From: Thermohalobaculum sp964475765
GTDB taxonomy: Bacteria > Pseudomonadota > Alphaproteobacteria > Rhodobacterales > Rhodobacteraceae
Reading direction: 5' to 3'
NCBI GenBank assembly: GCA_964475765.1
Contig: CAYYZH010000167.1
Location: forward strand, 1 to 9,706
DNA: 9,706 nt
In this document: one piece after another, positions 1 to 7,700 of the stretch
Layout of the letters: the number at the start of each line of letters is the position of its first letter
Position numbering within the stretch: position 1 is the first letter of the stretch
The notes under the pieces: model-generated
Seen by the model: only the letters and a program-made list of their open reading frames with translations
Told to the model about the DNA's origin: nothing
Database searches by the model: none
Made by a program: the position numbers and the translations under genes

Positions 1-682
1 CCGCATCCCGCAGCGTCCGGCTGTACTCCGATTTTGGCTGAAGGGCGAAGGTTTGGGGATCTGCGATCTCTTCGATTCGACCAGATTTCAAAACCGCGAT
101 TTCATCGGCATGGGCAAAGGCATAGCCCAGATCATGCGTGACGATCAGCGCGGCAAACCCCTCCTCCTGCTGCAAGTCGGCGATCAGTCTGGCTGTATGC
201 TTTTGCGTCACCGCATCGAGCGCGGAGAGTGGCTCGTCGAACAGCACCAAAGGCGGCGCCGCAATCAGAGCCCGCAGGATACCCACCCGTTGCGCCTGCC
301 CGATCGATACTTCTCCGGGGCGCCGGTCGAGGATGTCGGGGGTCAGTTCCAGCCCGGCGCAAAGCCGCTCCATCCGTCCGCGGGGCACAGCGGTCCGCGT
401 TGCCACGACCGGTTCCATCACGGATCGGCGCAGCGGCAGGGCCGGATTGAACGCCGAGCGTGGCTCCTGCATCACCAATGCAGGCCCGCAGGACCGAACG
501 GGCGCACCGGACCAGGTGATCTCTCCCTGCGACGGCTTGAGCAGACCAAGGATCGCGGCAATCAGCGTCGACTTGCCCGCGCCGCTTTCCCCGACAACGC
601 CAAGTGTCTTGCCGGGAGCGAGGGTGAAGGAGACGTTGTGAAGGGTGGCCGTCCTGCCCCTGCGAACAGAGAGGGACTGCAC
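1..682 (-). CDS. ABC transporter ATP-binding protein, NikD/DppD-like, C-terminus cut by window edge
   Basis: One of two nucleotide-binding subunits of a peptide/nickel-type importer; it would hydrolyse ATP at the inner face of the inner membrane. About 227 residues are visible. In order: Walker A GESGAGKST (31-39), Q-loop Q72 in VMQEP, a degenerate signature VSIGQAQR (125-132) where LSGGQ is usual, Walker B LVLFDE (145-150), D-loop SALD (153-156) and H-loop H183 in VTHD. The frame is open to position 1, so only the extreme C-terminus is missing. The start is uncertain. The frame opens after a TAG about 33 bases upstream and contains no ATG before the conserved region. GTG at 682-680 is the conventional choice. 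CTG at 688-686 overlaps the preceding stop as CTGA, has GGAG 8 bases upstream, and would give a more typical N-terminus. It follows the other ATPase directly and is surely co-translated with it. Confidence 0.88.
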   Translation of the reverse strand, partial: MQSLSVRRGRTATLHNVSFTLAPGKTLGVVGESGAGKSTLIAAILGLLKPSQGEITWSGAPVRSCGPALVMQEPRSAFNPALPLRRSVMEPVVATRTAVPRGRMERLCAGLELTPDILDRRPGEVSIGQAQRVGILRALIAAPPLVLFDEPLSALDAVTQKHTARLIADLQQEEGFAALIVTHDLGYAFAHADEIAVLKSGRIEEIADPQTFALQPKSEYSRTLRDA

Positions 683-684
683 AT

Positions 685-1368
685 TCAGAAAGGCAGCTCC
701 ATCCAGATGCTATCTGCGGCAAGGGCTTTGGAGGCCTTGGTTTGCGGGCGTTCCAGAATGCTCTCCGTCGGCGCCTCTTCGACAACCTGCCCTTCGTGCA
801 TCACCATCAGCTTTGAGACACGCCGCGCGGCCAGTCCAAGATCGTGGGTGATGAGCATCATGGCGGTCTCGCGGTCCTCGAGATGCCGATCTAACAGGTC
901 CATCGTCGCCGCTGCAACCACTGGGTCCAGAGCAGAGGTCGGCTCGTCCAGCACAATCAGGTCAGGCGAGCCGATCAGCGCCATGGCGATGACGAAGCGT
1001 TGCTGCATGCCCCGGCTCCAGCCCCATGGCCGTTTGCGAAGATCGCCCCCCTCGATTTTCAGAGATCGAAAGAGCGTGGCCTGATCGGCAGAGCCCGGGG
1101 CGAGGCCCAGCGCCTGCTCGGCCTCGCGCCAGTGAAACGCTATGCTGCGCAGCGGGTCCAGGGCTTCGTCAGGGCTTTGTGGAACATGGGCAACCGCCCG
1201 GCCCTGCGCCCGCAGATCATCGATCAGTGCATGTCCGAGGGTGGACTTGCCCGATCCTGACGATCCAACCAGACCGATCCGTTCGCCTGCCAGGATCTCC
1301 AGCGATGTCGGGTGCAGGATGGTCCGGCCCGAACGCACTGCGCTCAGGCCGGAAACACGTAAGCTCAT
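685..1368 (-). CDS. ABC transporter ATP-binding protein, NikE/DppF-like, short form
   Basis: Second nucleotide-binding subunit of the same importer, 227 residues. Motifs in order: Walker A GSSGSGKST (35-43), Q-loop Q64 in HVPQSP, signature WSRGMQQR (117-124, in place of FSGGM as in nickel and dipeptide ATPases), Walker B LIVLDEP (137-143) with catalytic E142, D-loop SALD (145-148), and switch histidine H175 in ITHD. All catalytic residues are present. It is shorter than NikD/NikE or DppD/DppF (about 250-330 residues) because it lacks the C-terminal oligopeptide-transporter extension. The ATG overlaps the stop of the binding-protein gene as ATGA (1365-1368). There is no strong Shine-Dalgarno sequence, so translational coupling is likely. 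The substrate cannot be read from the ATPase; family 5 importers carry peptides, nickel, opines and metallophores. Confidence 0.93.
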   Translation of the reverse strand: MSLRVSGLSAVRSGRTILHPTSLEILAGERIGLVGSSGSGKSTLGHALIDDLRAQGRAVAHVPQSPDEALDPLRSIAFHWREAEQALGLAPGSADQATLFRSLKIEGGDLRKRPWGWSRGMQQRFVIAMALIGSPDLIVLDEPTSALDPVVAAATMDLLDRHLEDRETAMMLITHDLGLAARRVSKLMVMHEGQVVEEAPTESILERPQTKASKALAADSIWMELPF

Positions 1369-2888
1369 TCAGCGAACTTTGTCTCGTGCGTGATCCAGTA
1401 GGTTTCGGTCGGATGCACAGCATAGCCGGTCAGACCGGGCTTGGTGACGTTCACCTGAGCGACGTGGAAGACCGGGATCATCGCAGCATCGGCGGCGATG
1501 ATCTTCTGCACCTCGTCGTAGATCACTTCGCGTTCCTCCTGGTCGAAGGTCAGGCGACCGTCATCAAGCAGCTTGTCCAATGCGGGGTTCGCGTACTTGC
1601 CCGAGTTCGACCCGCCGTCAGATTTCAGCAGCGTTTCGAGCACGGCACCCGGATCGCCCTGCGGTGTTGTCACCCAAGCCTGCAGGAACAGGTCGGCCTC
1701 TCCCGCCGCAATCGCATCGTTGCTGGCACCCCATTCACCGACCTTCACATTGGCGGTCACACCGATGCCCGAGAGAAACGCCTGGGTCAGTTCAGCCGTG
1801 GGCGCCAGCGCGGCCCGGCCGGAATAGGTCACGATGTCGATCTCCAGTGGCGCGCCGTCGAGGGTCCAGAGCCCGCCTTCCTTGACCGCGCCCGCCTCTG
1901 CCAGAAGCTCTTCGGCCTTGGCCGGGTCGTACGTCACGGGAATGTCCGCCGCCCAGCCCTTGCCTTCGGGATAGACTGTTCCGGCGGGCACCCCGCCAAC
2001 GCCCGAAAGCGCCGCATCGACAATGCCCTGACGATCAATCGCCATGGAGACCGCCTGACGGATCAGGGGGTTTGCCATCGGTCCGCTGGCCGCATTCACG
2101 GTGAAGAAGTAGAGCCGCGCGGTGGGGGCCGAAAAGCCCTGGGCGCCCGTGCCCTTGATACGCTCGAAGTCGGTTTCCGGGTAGTTGATCACCATATCAA
2201 CTTCGCCCGCCTCGAAGGCCAGAGCACCGGTCGCCGGATCACCCGCGACCACGACCCGCACTTCGTCAAGACCCGGAGCGCCAAGGCGATAGTTCGGATT
2301 GGCCTCGGCCCGGTAGAGCTGCTCCGGCACCGCTTCCTTGAAGATGTAGGGGCCCGTTGCGTTGATCGGGAACGCCTCCGATGCCTCGCCGAGGATCGCA
2401 ATGCCGGGATCCGACAACGTCCACGGGAAAGCGGCGTTCGGGCTGTTTGTCTCGAACACAACCACGCTGTCGCCATCCGCCGTCATGCCGGCAAGGTCGA
2501 GCAATTTGGCAACGCGCGCATTGTTGCCGGGATGCGCTTCGTCAGAAATCGCTGAAATCGCCTTGATTACAGCGTCCGCCGTCACAGGCGTCCCATCGTG
2601 AAACTTTATGCCGTCGCGCAACGTGACACGCCATGTTGTCGGGGCCGACTGATCGATGCTCTCGGCCAGACGGGGATAGAGCTTGAGGTCATAGTCGATC
2701 CCCATCAGCGTTTCGGTTACCCCGGTCTGGTTCGACAACCAGCCGTTGTACCCCGCGCGGGGATCCGGAACTTCGGCGTTCGGGCCGAAGGTCACCGAAA
2801 TCGTCAGGCTCTTGTCCGCAGCGGAGGCGGGCAACGCGGAGCCGAGCGCTACGACAGCAGCAATGGCAAGTCGCCGGATGATAGACAT
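1365..2888 (-). CDS. ABC transporter substrate-binding protein, family 5 (SBP_bac_5; peptide/nickel/opine type)
   Basis: Periplasmic receptor of the importer, 507 residues, a normal length for the family. A Sec signal peptide covers residues 1-23: RR at positions 5-6, a hydrophobic stretch, then ASA|AD as a likely signal peptidase I site. There is no lipobox cysteine, so it should be a soluble periplasmic protein. The family-5 hallmark lies at about residues 85-107 (TWRVTLRDGIKFHDGTPVTA), and YPRLAES (71-77) matches the region that precedes it in NikA, DppA and OppA. The C-terminal half has the usual hinge and second lobe. The ATG at 2888-2886 is preceded by AAAGGAAG at good spacing. It lies 17 bp after the DUF6525-like gene and overlaps the first ATPase by 4 bp. 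The N-terminal region feels closer to NikA/CntA than to DppA, but that is an impression and the ligand is unknown. Confidence 0.95.
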   Translation of the reverse strand: MSIIRRLAIAAVVALGSALPASAADKSLTISVTFGPNAEVPDPRAGYNGWLSNQTGVTETLMGIDYDLKLYPRLAESIDQSAPTTWRVTLRDGIKFHDGTPVTADAVIKAISAISDEAHPGNNARVAKLLDLAGMTADGDSVVVFETNSPNAAFPWTLSDPGIAILGEASEAFPINATGPYIFKEAVPEQLYRAEANPNYRLGAPGLDEVRVVVAGDPATGALAFEAGEVDMVINYPETDFERIKGTGAQGFSAPTARLYFFTVNAASGPMANPLIRQAVSMAIDRQGIVDAALSGVGGVPAGTVYPEGKGWAADIPVTYDPAKAEELLAEAGAVKEGGLWTLDGAPLEIDIVTYSGRAALAPTAELTQAFLSGIGVTANVKVGEWGASNDAIAAGEADLFLQAWVTTPQGDPGAVLETLLKSDGGSNSGKYANPALDKLLDDGRLTFDQEEREVIYDEVQKIIAADAAMIPVFHVAQVNVTKPGLTGYAVHPTETYWITHETKFAE

Positions 2889-2905
2889 GCGTTCTTCCTT
2901 TGGAG

Positions 2906-3184
2906 TTAGGGATGAGGTGTCAGGCGGGGAGCATGGCGTTCGCGCGCCAGTGTTCGCGCTTCCGCCCGCGAAAGTGATGTGAGAGTTTCTTCAACGCTCA
3001 ATCCGCGCGCGTTGGACCGGAGCCAGATGCGCCGTGCCGAAGCCGGAGACCAGGGCAGGGCTGCCTGCGAAAGCCAGCTGCGCAGAGGTGCAGGGAGTGC
3101 GTCATAGGCCTGCATCGGATCACCCGCGCGGCGCTTGCCACGAAGGCTTGTTTGACCAAGATTTCGAGCGCGCGACGCGGCCAT
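2906..3184 (-). CDS. small basic conserved protein, DUF6525-like
   Basis: A 92-residue soluble protein without signal peptide or membrane segment, rich in Arg, Ala and Leu. It shows the pattern I associate with DUF6525 of Rhodobacterales: RNLGQTSLRGKRR near the N-terminus (7-19), DPMQAYDALP (22-31), a short helix, LPWSPASARR (43-52), and a C-terminal helix with AEARTLARE. This assignment is from memory of the family and no function is known to me. It is the first gene of the minus-strand operon and ends (TAA) 17 bp before the binding protein. No Shine-Dalgarno sequence is visible before the ATG at 3184-3182 (upstream bases CGGCAGTTTGTC), so it may be translated from a short or leaderless transcript. 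It faces the Rrf2 gene across the tandem dyads, which places it and the transporter under the same presumed control. Confidence 0.7.
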   Translation of the reverse strand: MAASRARNLGQTSLRGKRRAGDPMQAYDALPAPLRSWLSQAALPWSPASARRIWLRSNARGLSVEETLTSLSRAEARTLARERHAPRLTPHP

Positions 3185-3215
3185 GACAAACTGCCGTGAT
3201 CTGAAAAGAGGCTTT

Positions 3216-3235
3216 CACGCAACTACCGGAGTTAC
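3216..3235. promoter_or_regulatory. candidate operator 1, CACGCAAC-N7-GTTAC
   Basis: First of two tandem elements between the divergent DUF6525-like and Rrf2 genes. It reads CACGCAAC (3216-3223), seven variable bases, GTTAC (3231-3235). Its core AACTACCGGAGTT (3221-3233) is itself a near palindrome with 5 of 6 pairs. The flanks are less symmetric than in copy 2. The match in half-site sequence and spacer length to copy 2 is seen directly; that a regulator binds here is inferred. Confidence 0.6.
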
Positions 3236-3241
3236 TGGAAA

Positions 3242-3264
3242 CACGCAACATCCAATGTTACGTG
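3242..3264. promoter_or_regulatory. candidate operator 2, 23-bp dyad CACGCAAC-N7-GTTACGTG
   Basis: A 23-bp inverted repeat centred on 3253 with 9 of 10 base pairs matching: CACG, one mismatched base, AACAT, CCA, ATGTT, one mismatched base, CGTG. It starts exactly 26 bp after copy 1 and shares its CACGCAAC-N7-GTTAC frame. It lies 24 bp before the Rrf2 start codon and 58 bp from the divergent start codon, so a bound protein could block both promoters. Rrf2 regulators are dimeric winged-helix proteins that usually autorepress through such dyads. The link to this particular Rrf2 protein is inferred from position. Confidence 0.7.
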
Positions 3265-3287
3265 ATGGCAGACAATGGAGCCGTTCC

Positions 3288-3692
3288 ATGAAGCGCAACA
3301 GCCGTCTTTCCCTCGCACTGCACACGCTGAGTCACATGGCCGGTGATCCCGACCGCATGCGGACCTCCGCCGATATCGCCGAACATGCGCAGACCAATCC
3401 GGTTGTCGTGCGCCGGGTCCTCGGACGGCTGCGCGAGGCAAGGCTGCTGACCTCCGAAAAGGGTCATGCCGGCGGCTGGCGGCTGGCGCGGCCGCCGGAG
3501 GACATCTCGCTCGCGGATGTCTATCTCGCGCTCGATGAAAGACTGGTCGCCGCAGATGGACCCGACGTCGCCCCCGCCTGTTCCGTCGAGCACGCCTTGC
3601 AGAAACGGGTCGCCGGCGTCCTTGAGGAAATCGAGCAAAGTCTCGTCCAGCGCCTGAGCGAGACCTCCATTCTCGAAGTCCGCGGCACCTGA
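3288..3692 (+). CDS. Rrf2-family transcriptional regulator, YwnA-like, single cysteine
   Basis: A 134-residue DNA-binding regulator acting as a dimer in the cytoplasm. The winged helix-turn-helix covers about residues 25-82: SADIAEHAQTNPVVVRRVLG as the helix-turn-helix, GHAGGWRLARPPEDI (59-73) as the wing, then DVYLALDE leading to the dimer helix at about 100-127. NPVVVRRVL and the PEDISL segment match Bacillus YwnA as I remember it. The three-cysteine cluster of IscR, NsrR and RirA is absent; the only cysteine is C98 in APACSVE. The open frame extends upstream to 3183, but ATG at 3288 is chosen because GGAG (3277-3280) sits 7 bases before it and MKRNSRLSLALHTL is the normal family N-terminus. 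It is divergent from the transporter operon, with the tandem dyads between them. The downstream kinase may share its transcript. Effector unknown; a thiol-based switch through C98 is possible. Confidence 0.93.
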   Translation: MKRNSRLSLALHTLSHMAGDPDRMRTSADIAEHAQTNPVVVRRVLGRLREARLLTSEKGHAGGWRLARPPEDISLADVYLALDERLVAADGPDVAPACSVEHALQKRVAGVLEEIEQSLVQRLSETSILEVRGT

Positions 3693-3722
3693 GCCGTCCC
3701 GGCGTTGATCGCTCTGGACGGC
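3693..3722 (+). other. inverted repeat directly after the Rrf2 stop codon
   Basis: GCCGTCC (3693-3699) and GGACGGC (3716-3722) form a perfect 7-bp stem with a 16-base loop, starting on the base after the TGA. No T-tract follows (agacggacaatc), so it is a poor intrinsic terminator. It could act as an mRNA stability or processing hairpin between Rrf2 and the kinase, or be incidental. Confidence 0.35.
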
Positions 3723-3772
3723 AGACGGACAATCCCGGTATCGCTGGCCTCGATGGAGGAGATTTCGCTCAC

Positions 3773-4777
3773 ATGGCCGGGTCAGACATGTCGCTTGCAG
3801 AGCTTTTGGCGCATCTCGGCGCGCTGGCCAATGCGGCGCTTGACCTGTGGGATCTGCCGGCTGGCGCAACGGCCCGGCTGATCAACGTTTCGGAAAACGC
3901 GACCTATCTTGTCGAGGCGCCGGGCGGCCACAAATCCGTGCTGCGGGTCCATCGCGAGGACTATCACACGCGGCGCGCGATTGAGTGCGAGCTGGCCTGG
4001 CTCGATGCGCTGTCAGCGGACGGGGTCGTGACGACGCCGGGCTACTTCACCGGCCGGAATGGCGCCGCGATTCAGGAAGCCAGCACGCCGGGCCTCGCGG
4101 GTTCGCGCTTTCTCGTTCTCTTCCATTTCGTTGAAGGCACCGCGCCTGATGAGACCGGTGATCTGGCACCGGGGTTCGAGGAGCTTGGTGCGATTGCAGC
4201 AAGGTGCCATGCCCACGCGCTGACCTGGACAAAACCCGTCCCGTTCGAGCGGCTCACCTGGGACGTGGACGCTGTCTTTGGTCCAACTCCCACATGGGGA
4301 AACTGGCGAGATGCGCCGGGGGTCACCGCAGGCACTCGAGCGGTTCTGCAGAAGGTCGAGGGGCAGATCCGCGCGCGTCTTGAGGCCTATGGCAAGTCGC
4401 CTGACCGCTATAATCTCATCCATGCCGACATGCGGCTCGCAAACCTTCTGGTCAATGCTGATGGCACCCGCCTGATCGACTTCGACGACTGCGGCCATGG
4501 CTGGCTGATGTACGATTTCGCAGCCGCGATCAGCTTTATCGAGGATGACCCGCGTATCCCTGCCTGCAAGGCCGCATGGCTGCGGGGATACAGATCGGTC
4601 CGTCCGCTTCAGCCCGGAGACATCGCCGAGATCGACACGTTCGTCATGCTCCGCCGCATGGCGCTGCTCGCCTGGATCGGCAGCCATATCGAAGCCCCGG
4701 AGCCGCAAAAGCTCGCTCCGGGATTTGCCGAGACCACAGCGCGGTTGGGACAGGCATGGCTGGACGCGCAGGATTAA
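3773..4777 (+). CDS. phosphotransferase of the APH/SrkA/homoserine-kinase-II type (kinase-like fold)
   Basis: A 334-residue cytoplasmic small-molecule or protein kinase of the APH-fold superfamily. The N-lobe has ENATYLVEAP (41-50, a nucleotide-loop-like strand), VLRVHRE (56-62) where R replaces the usual APH lysine, as is common in SrkA-like members, and E71/E73 in AIECELAWL. The catalytic loop is HADMRLANLL (217-226), giving H217, D219 and N224. The metal-binding motif is LIDFDDCG (234-241), with D236 and D238. The C-terminal helical part looks complete. The start is ATG 3773, with GGAGGAG (3755-3761) 11 bases upstream, slightly long; ATG 3788 is the alternative. It lies 80 bp after Rrf2 on the same strand and converges on the RND pump with 12 bp between stops. 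The substrate is unknown. Related families phosphorylate homoserine, hydroxylysine, choline or protein Ser/Thr, and nothing here decides between them. Confidence 0.9.
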   Translation: MAGSDMSLAELLAHLGALANAALDLWDLPAGATARLINVSENATYLVEAPGGHKSVLRVHREDYHTRRAIECELAWLDALSADGVVTTPGYFTGRNGAAIQEASTPGLAGSRFLVLFHFVEGTAPDETGDLAPGFEELGAIAARCHAHALTWTKPVPFERLTWDVDAVFGPTPTWGNWRDAPGVTAGTRAVLQKVEGQIRARLEAYGKSPDRYNLIHADMRLANLLVNADGTRLIDFDDCGHGWLMYDFAAAISFIEDDPRIPACKAAWLRGYRSVRPLQPGDIAEIDTFVMLRRMALLAWIGSHIEAPEPQKLAPGFAETTARLGQAWLDAQD

Positions 4778-4789
4778 TCTGACGCCGAT

Positions 4790-7700
4790 CTACCGCGATC
4801 GCCAACTCGTCCAATCACTCAGCTTCCGACATGCAACGTAGAAGACGGGCGTCAGCAGCAGGCCAAACCCGGTGACGCCCAGCATGCCGAAGAAGACCGT
4901 GGTGCCCAGCGCCTGACGCATCTCGGAGCCTGCACCAGTGGCCAGCATCAACGGCACGACGCCGAGGATGAAGGCGAACGATGTCATTAGGATTGGACGG
5001 AGCCGCAGCTTGGCCGCCGTAACAGCGGCCTCGAACCGCTTCATGCCGCCGTCCTCCATCTGTTTGGCGAACTCGACAATCAGAATCGCGTTCTTGGCCG
5101 CCAACCCGACGAGAACAACCAACCCGATTTGCGTGAGAATGTTGTTGTCCATGCCCCGCCACAGCACGCCGGAGATCGCGGACAACAGACACATCGGCAC
5201 GATCAGAATGATCGACAGCGGCAGGATCCAGCTTTCGTACTGCGCGGCGAGAACGAGGAACACAAACGCCACCGCGAGAATGAACACATAGATCGTGGTG
5301 TTGCCCGCGTTCTTTTCCTGAAGCGCCAGCTCGGTCCATTCAAACCCGAAACCGTCGGGCAACGCGGTTTCGGCCAACGCCTCCAACCGCTCGATCGCCT
5401 CTCCGGTGGAGACGCCCGGCAGGGTCGAGCCCTGCACCGCCGCGGCGGGGAAGAGATTGTAGCGGGCCACGCGATACGCGCCGGTGACGTTCTCGAAGGT
5501 CGCCACGGACCCCAGCGGCATCATCCCTCCGCTCGCGGTTCGGGTGCGCAGGTTCTGGATGTCGCGCACATCGTCCCGGAATTCGCCATCGGCCTGCACG
5601 GTGACGCGGAAGGTGCGTCCGAGGAAGTTGAAGTCGTTCACGAACGCTGAACCGAGGTAGACCTCGAGCGTCTCGAAGATCTGGTCGGGCGTCACCCCGA
5701 GTTGCTCGGCTTTCACCCGGTCGATATCGGCAAAGACCTTGGGCGTCGCGGTATTGAAGAGCGTGAAGACCCGGGCCAGACCGTCGACCTGATTTGCGCC
5801 GCCCGCGAAGCCTTGCGCCGCGCCCTCCAATGCCGGCAGGCCACGGCCACGCCGGTCCTGGACATAAAGCTTCCAGCCCCCGCCGGTCCCGACACCGCGC
5901 ACCGGCGCCGGCGCAATGACAAAGACAACGGCGTCCTTGATCTGGAACAGCGCGCCTTGCACTTCCTGCAGGATCTGCTGCTGCGTCATCCCCATCTCGG
6001 CGAGTTCTTCAAAGCCCTTGAAGGTGAAGAAGATCGCCCCGCCGTTCGATGCATTGGTGAAGGTTGCGCCGTCAAAGCCCGCGAACCCGGCGGTGTGTGC
6101 CGTGCCGGGATGGTCGAGAATGATCTGCGTTGCGCGGCGGACGACCTGATCCGTCCGGTCCAGCGACGCGCCCGGCGGCAACTGGACAACCGTGATCAAA
6201 TAGCCCTGGTTCTGATCCGGGATGAAGCCGGTCGGGGCGCTTTTGAACTGCTCGGCAGTCAGCCAGATCAGACCGACATAGCCAATCAGCACAAGGACAC
6301 TGACGCGCAGAAGACGGCGCACCGTTCCGCCATAGCCACCGGCGAGTTTCTCGAACCCCCAGTTGAACGCCCGGCCAAAAGCACGGACCGGCGCGGTCAA
6401 CATAGCCCAGAGGCGGCCAAGAGCGGTTTTCGGAGCATCGTCGCCCGGCGCGGTCAGCAGGGCAGCACCAAGCGCCGGAGACAGGGTCAGCGACACCAGC
6501 GTCGAGATCGCAGTGGCGACCGCGATGGTCAGCGCGAACTGGCGGAAGAACTGCCCGGTGATCCCCTCGAGGAACGCGGACGGGATAAACACCGCCATCA
6601 TCACCAGACTGGTGGCGATCAGCGCGCCGGTGATCTCGTCCATGGTTTTGCGCGCAGCCTCGCGCGGCGAGAGCCCCTCGCGCAGATACCGCTCGATGTT
6701 CTCGACAACGACAATGGCGTCATCGACCACGATGCCGATGGCCAGCACCAGCCCGAAGAGCGTCAGGTTGTTGAGCGAAAACCCAAAGGCCAGCATCACC
6801 GCAAACGTGCCGATCAGCGACACGGGGATGGCGATGACCGGGATGATCGACGCGCGGATGGACTGAAGAAAGACGATGATCACGACAACGACCAGAAGGA
6901 CCGCTTCGAAAAGTGTCTGGTAGACGGCGTTGACCGACTCTTCGATGTACTCCGTCGGATTATAGATCACGTCATGGGCGATGCCTGCGGGGAAGGCCTG
7001 AGACATCTCGTCCATCGCACCGAGCACCGCCTCTGCGGTTTCCAGAGCGTTCGAACCGGGCTGCTGAAAGATCAGGATCGGCAGGGCGGTGTTCTCATCA
7101 AGATAGCCGATGGTCGAGTAATCCTGAGCGCCCAGCTCGACGCGGCCGATATCGCGAATGCGGACTTGTCCGTCGGTCTCGCTGGTCTTGACGACGATGT
7201 TCTCGAACTGGGCCGGGTCGATCAGACGTCCCTGCGTCTCGACCGACAGCTCATAGGCGGATTGCGAGGGCACAGGCTGGCGGTTCAGCACGCCCGAGGC
7301 GACCTGCACGTTGTTGGCGCGCAAGGCCGCCACCACCTCGCCCGCCGTCATGCCAAATCCGGCAACCCTGTTGGGATCGAGCCAGACCCGCATCGAATAG
7401 GCCCGCTGGGCAAAGAGCCGCGCCTGCCCGACCCCTTCAATCCGGGCCAACCGGTCAATGACCTGCGTGATCGTATAGTTGGAAACGTAGAGCTGATCGC
7501 GCGATCCGTCATCCGAGTACATGTGGATGACCATCATGAGATCGGGCGACGATTTCTGCGTGTTCACGCCAAGACGGCGCACCGGCTCGGGCAAACGCGG
7601 CTCGGCGATCGAGACCCGGTTCTGCACCAGAACCTGCGCTTCATCGAGATCGGTGCCCAACTCGAACACCACGTTGATCGACACCTGCCCATCGCCGGTC

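Noticed and set aside
132..785. A 217-codon minus-strand open frame overlapping both ATPase genes
   Set aside because: Wrong frame. The neighbouring frame carries Walker A, Q-loop, Walker B and H-loop in order from position 682 to the window edge.
53..1084. A 343-codon plus-strand open frame opposite the two ATPases
   Set aside because: Antisense shadow of two genes with full ATPase motifs; its composition is not protein-like.
1026..2555. A 509-codon plus-strand open frame opposite the binding-protein gene
   Set aside because: Shadow of a well-supported family-5 binding protein; low-complexity, Arg/His/Gly-rich, no family pattern.
3183..3287. N-terminal extension of the Rrf2 protein by 35 residues from ATG 3183
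   Set aside because: Would overlap the divergent start codon and run through both dyads; it has no ribosome binding site and no family match, while ATG 3288 has GGAG at good spacing.
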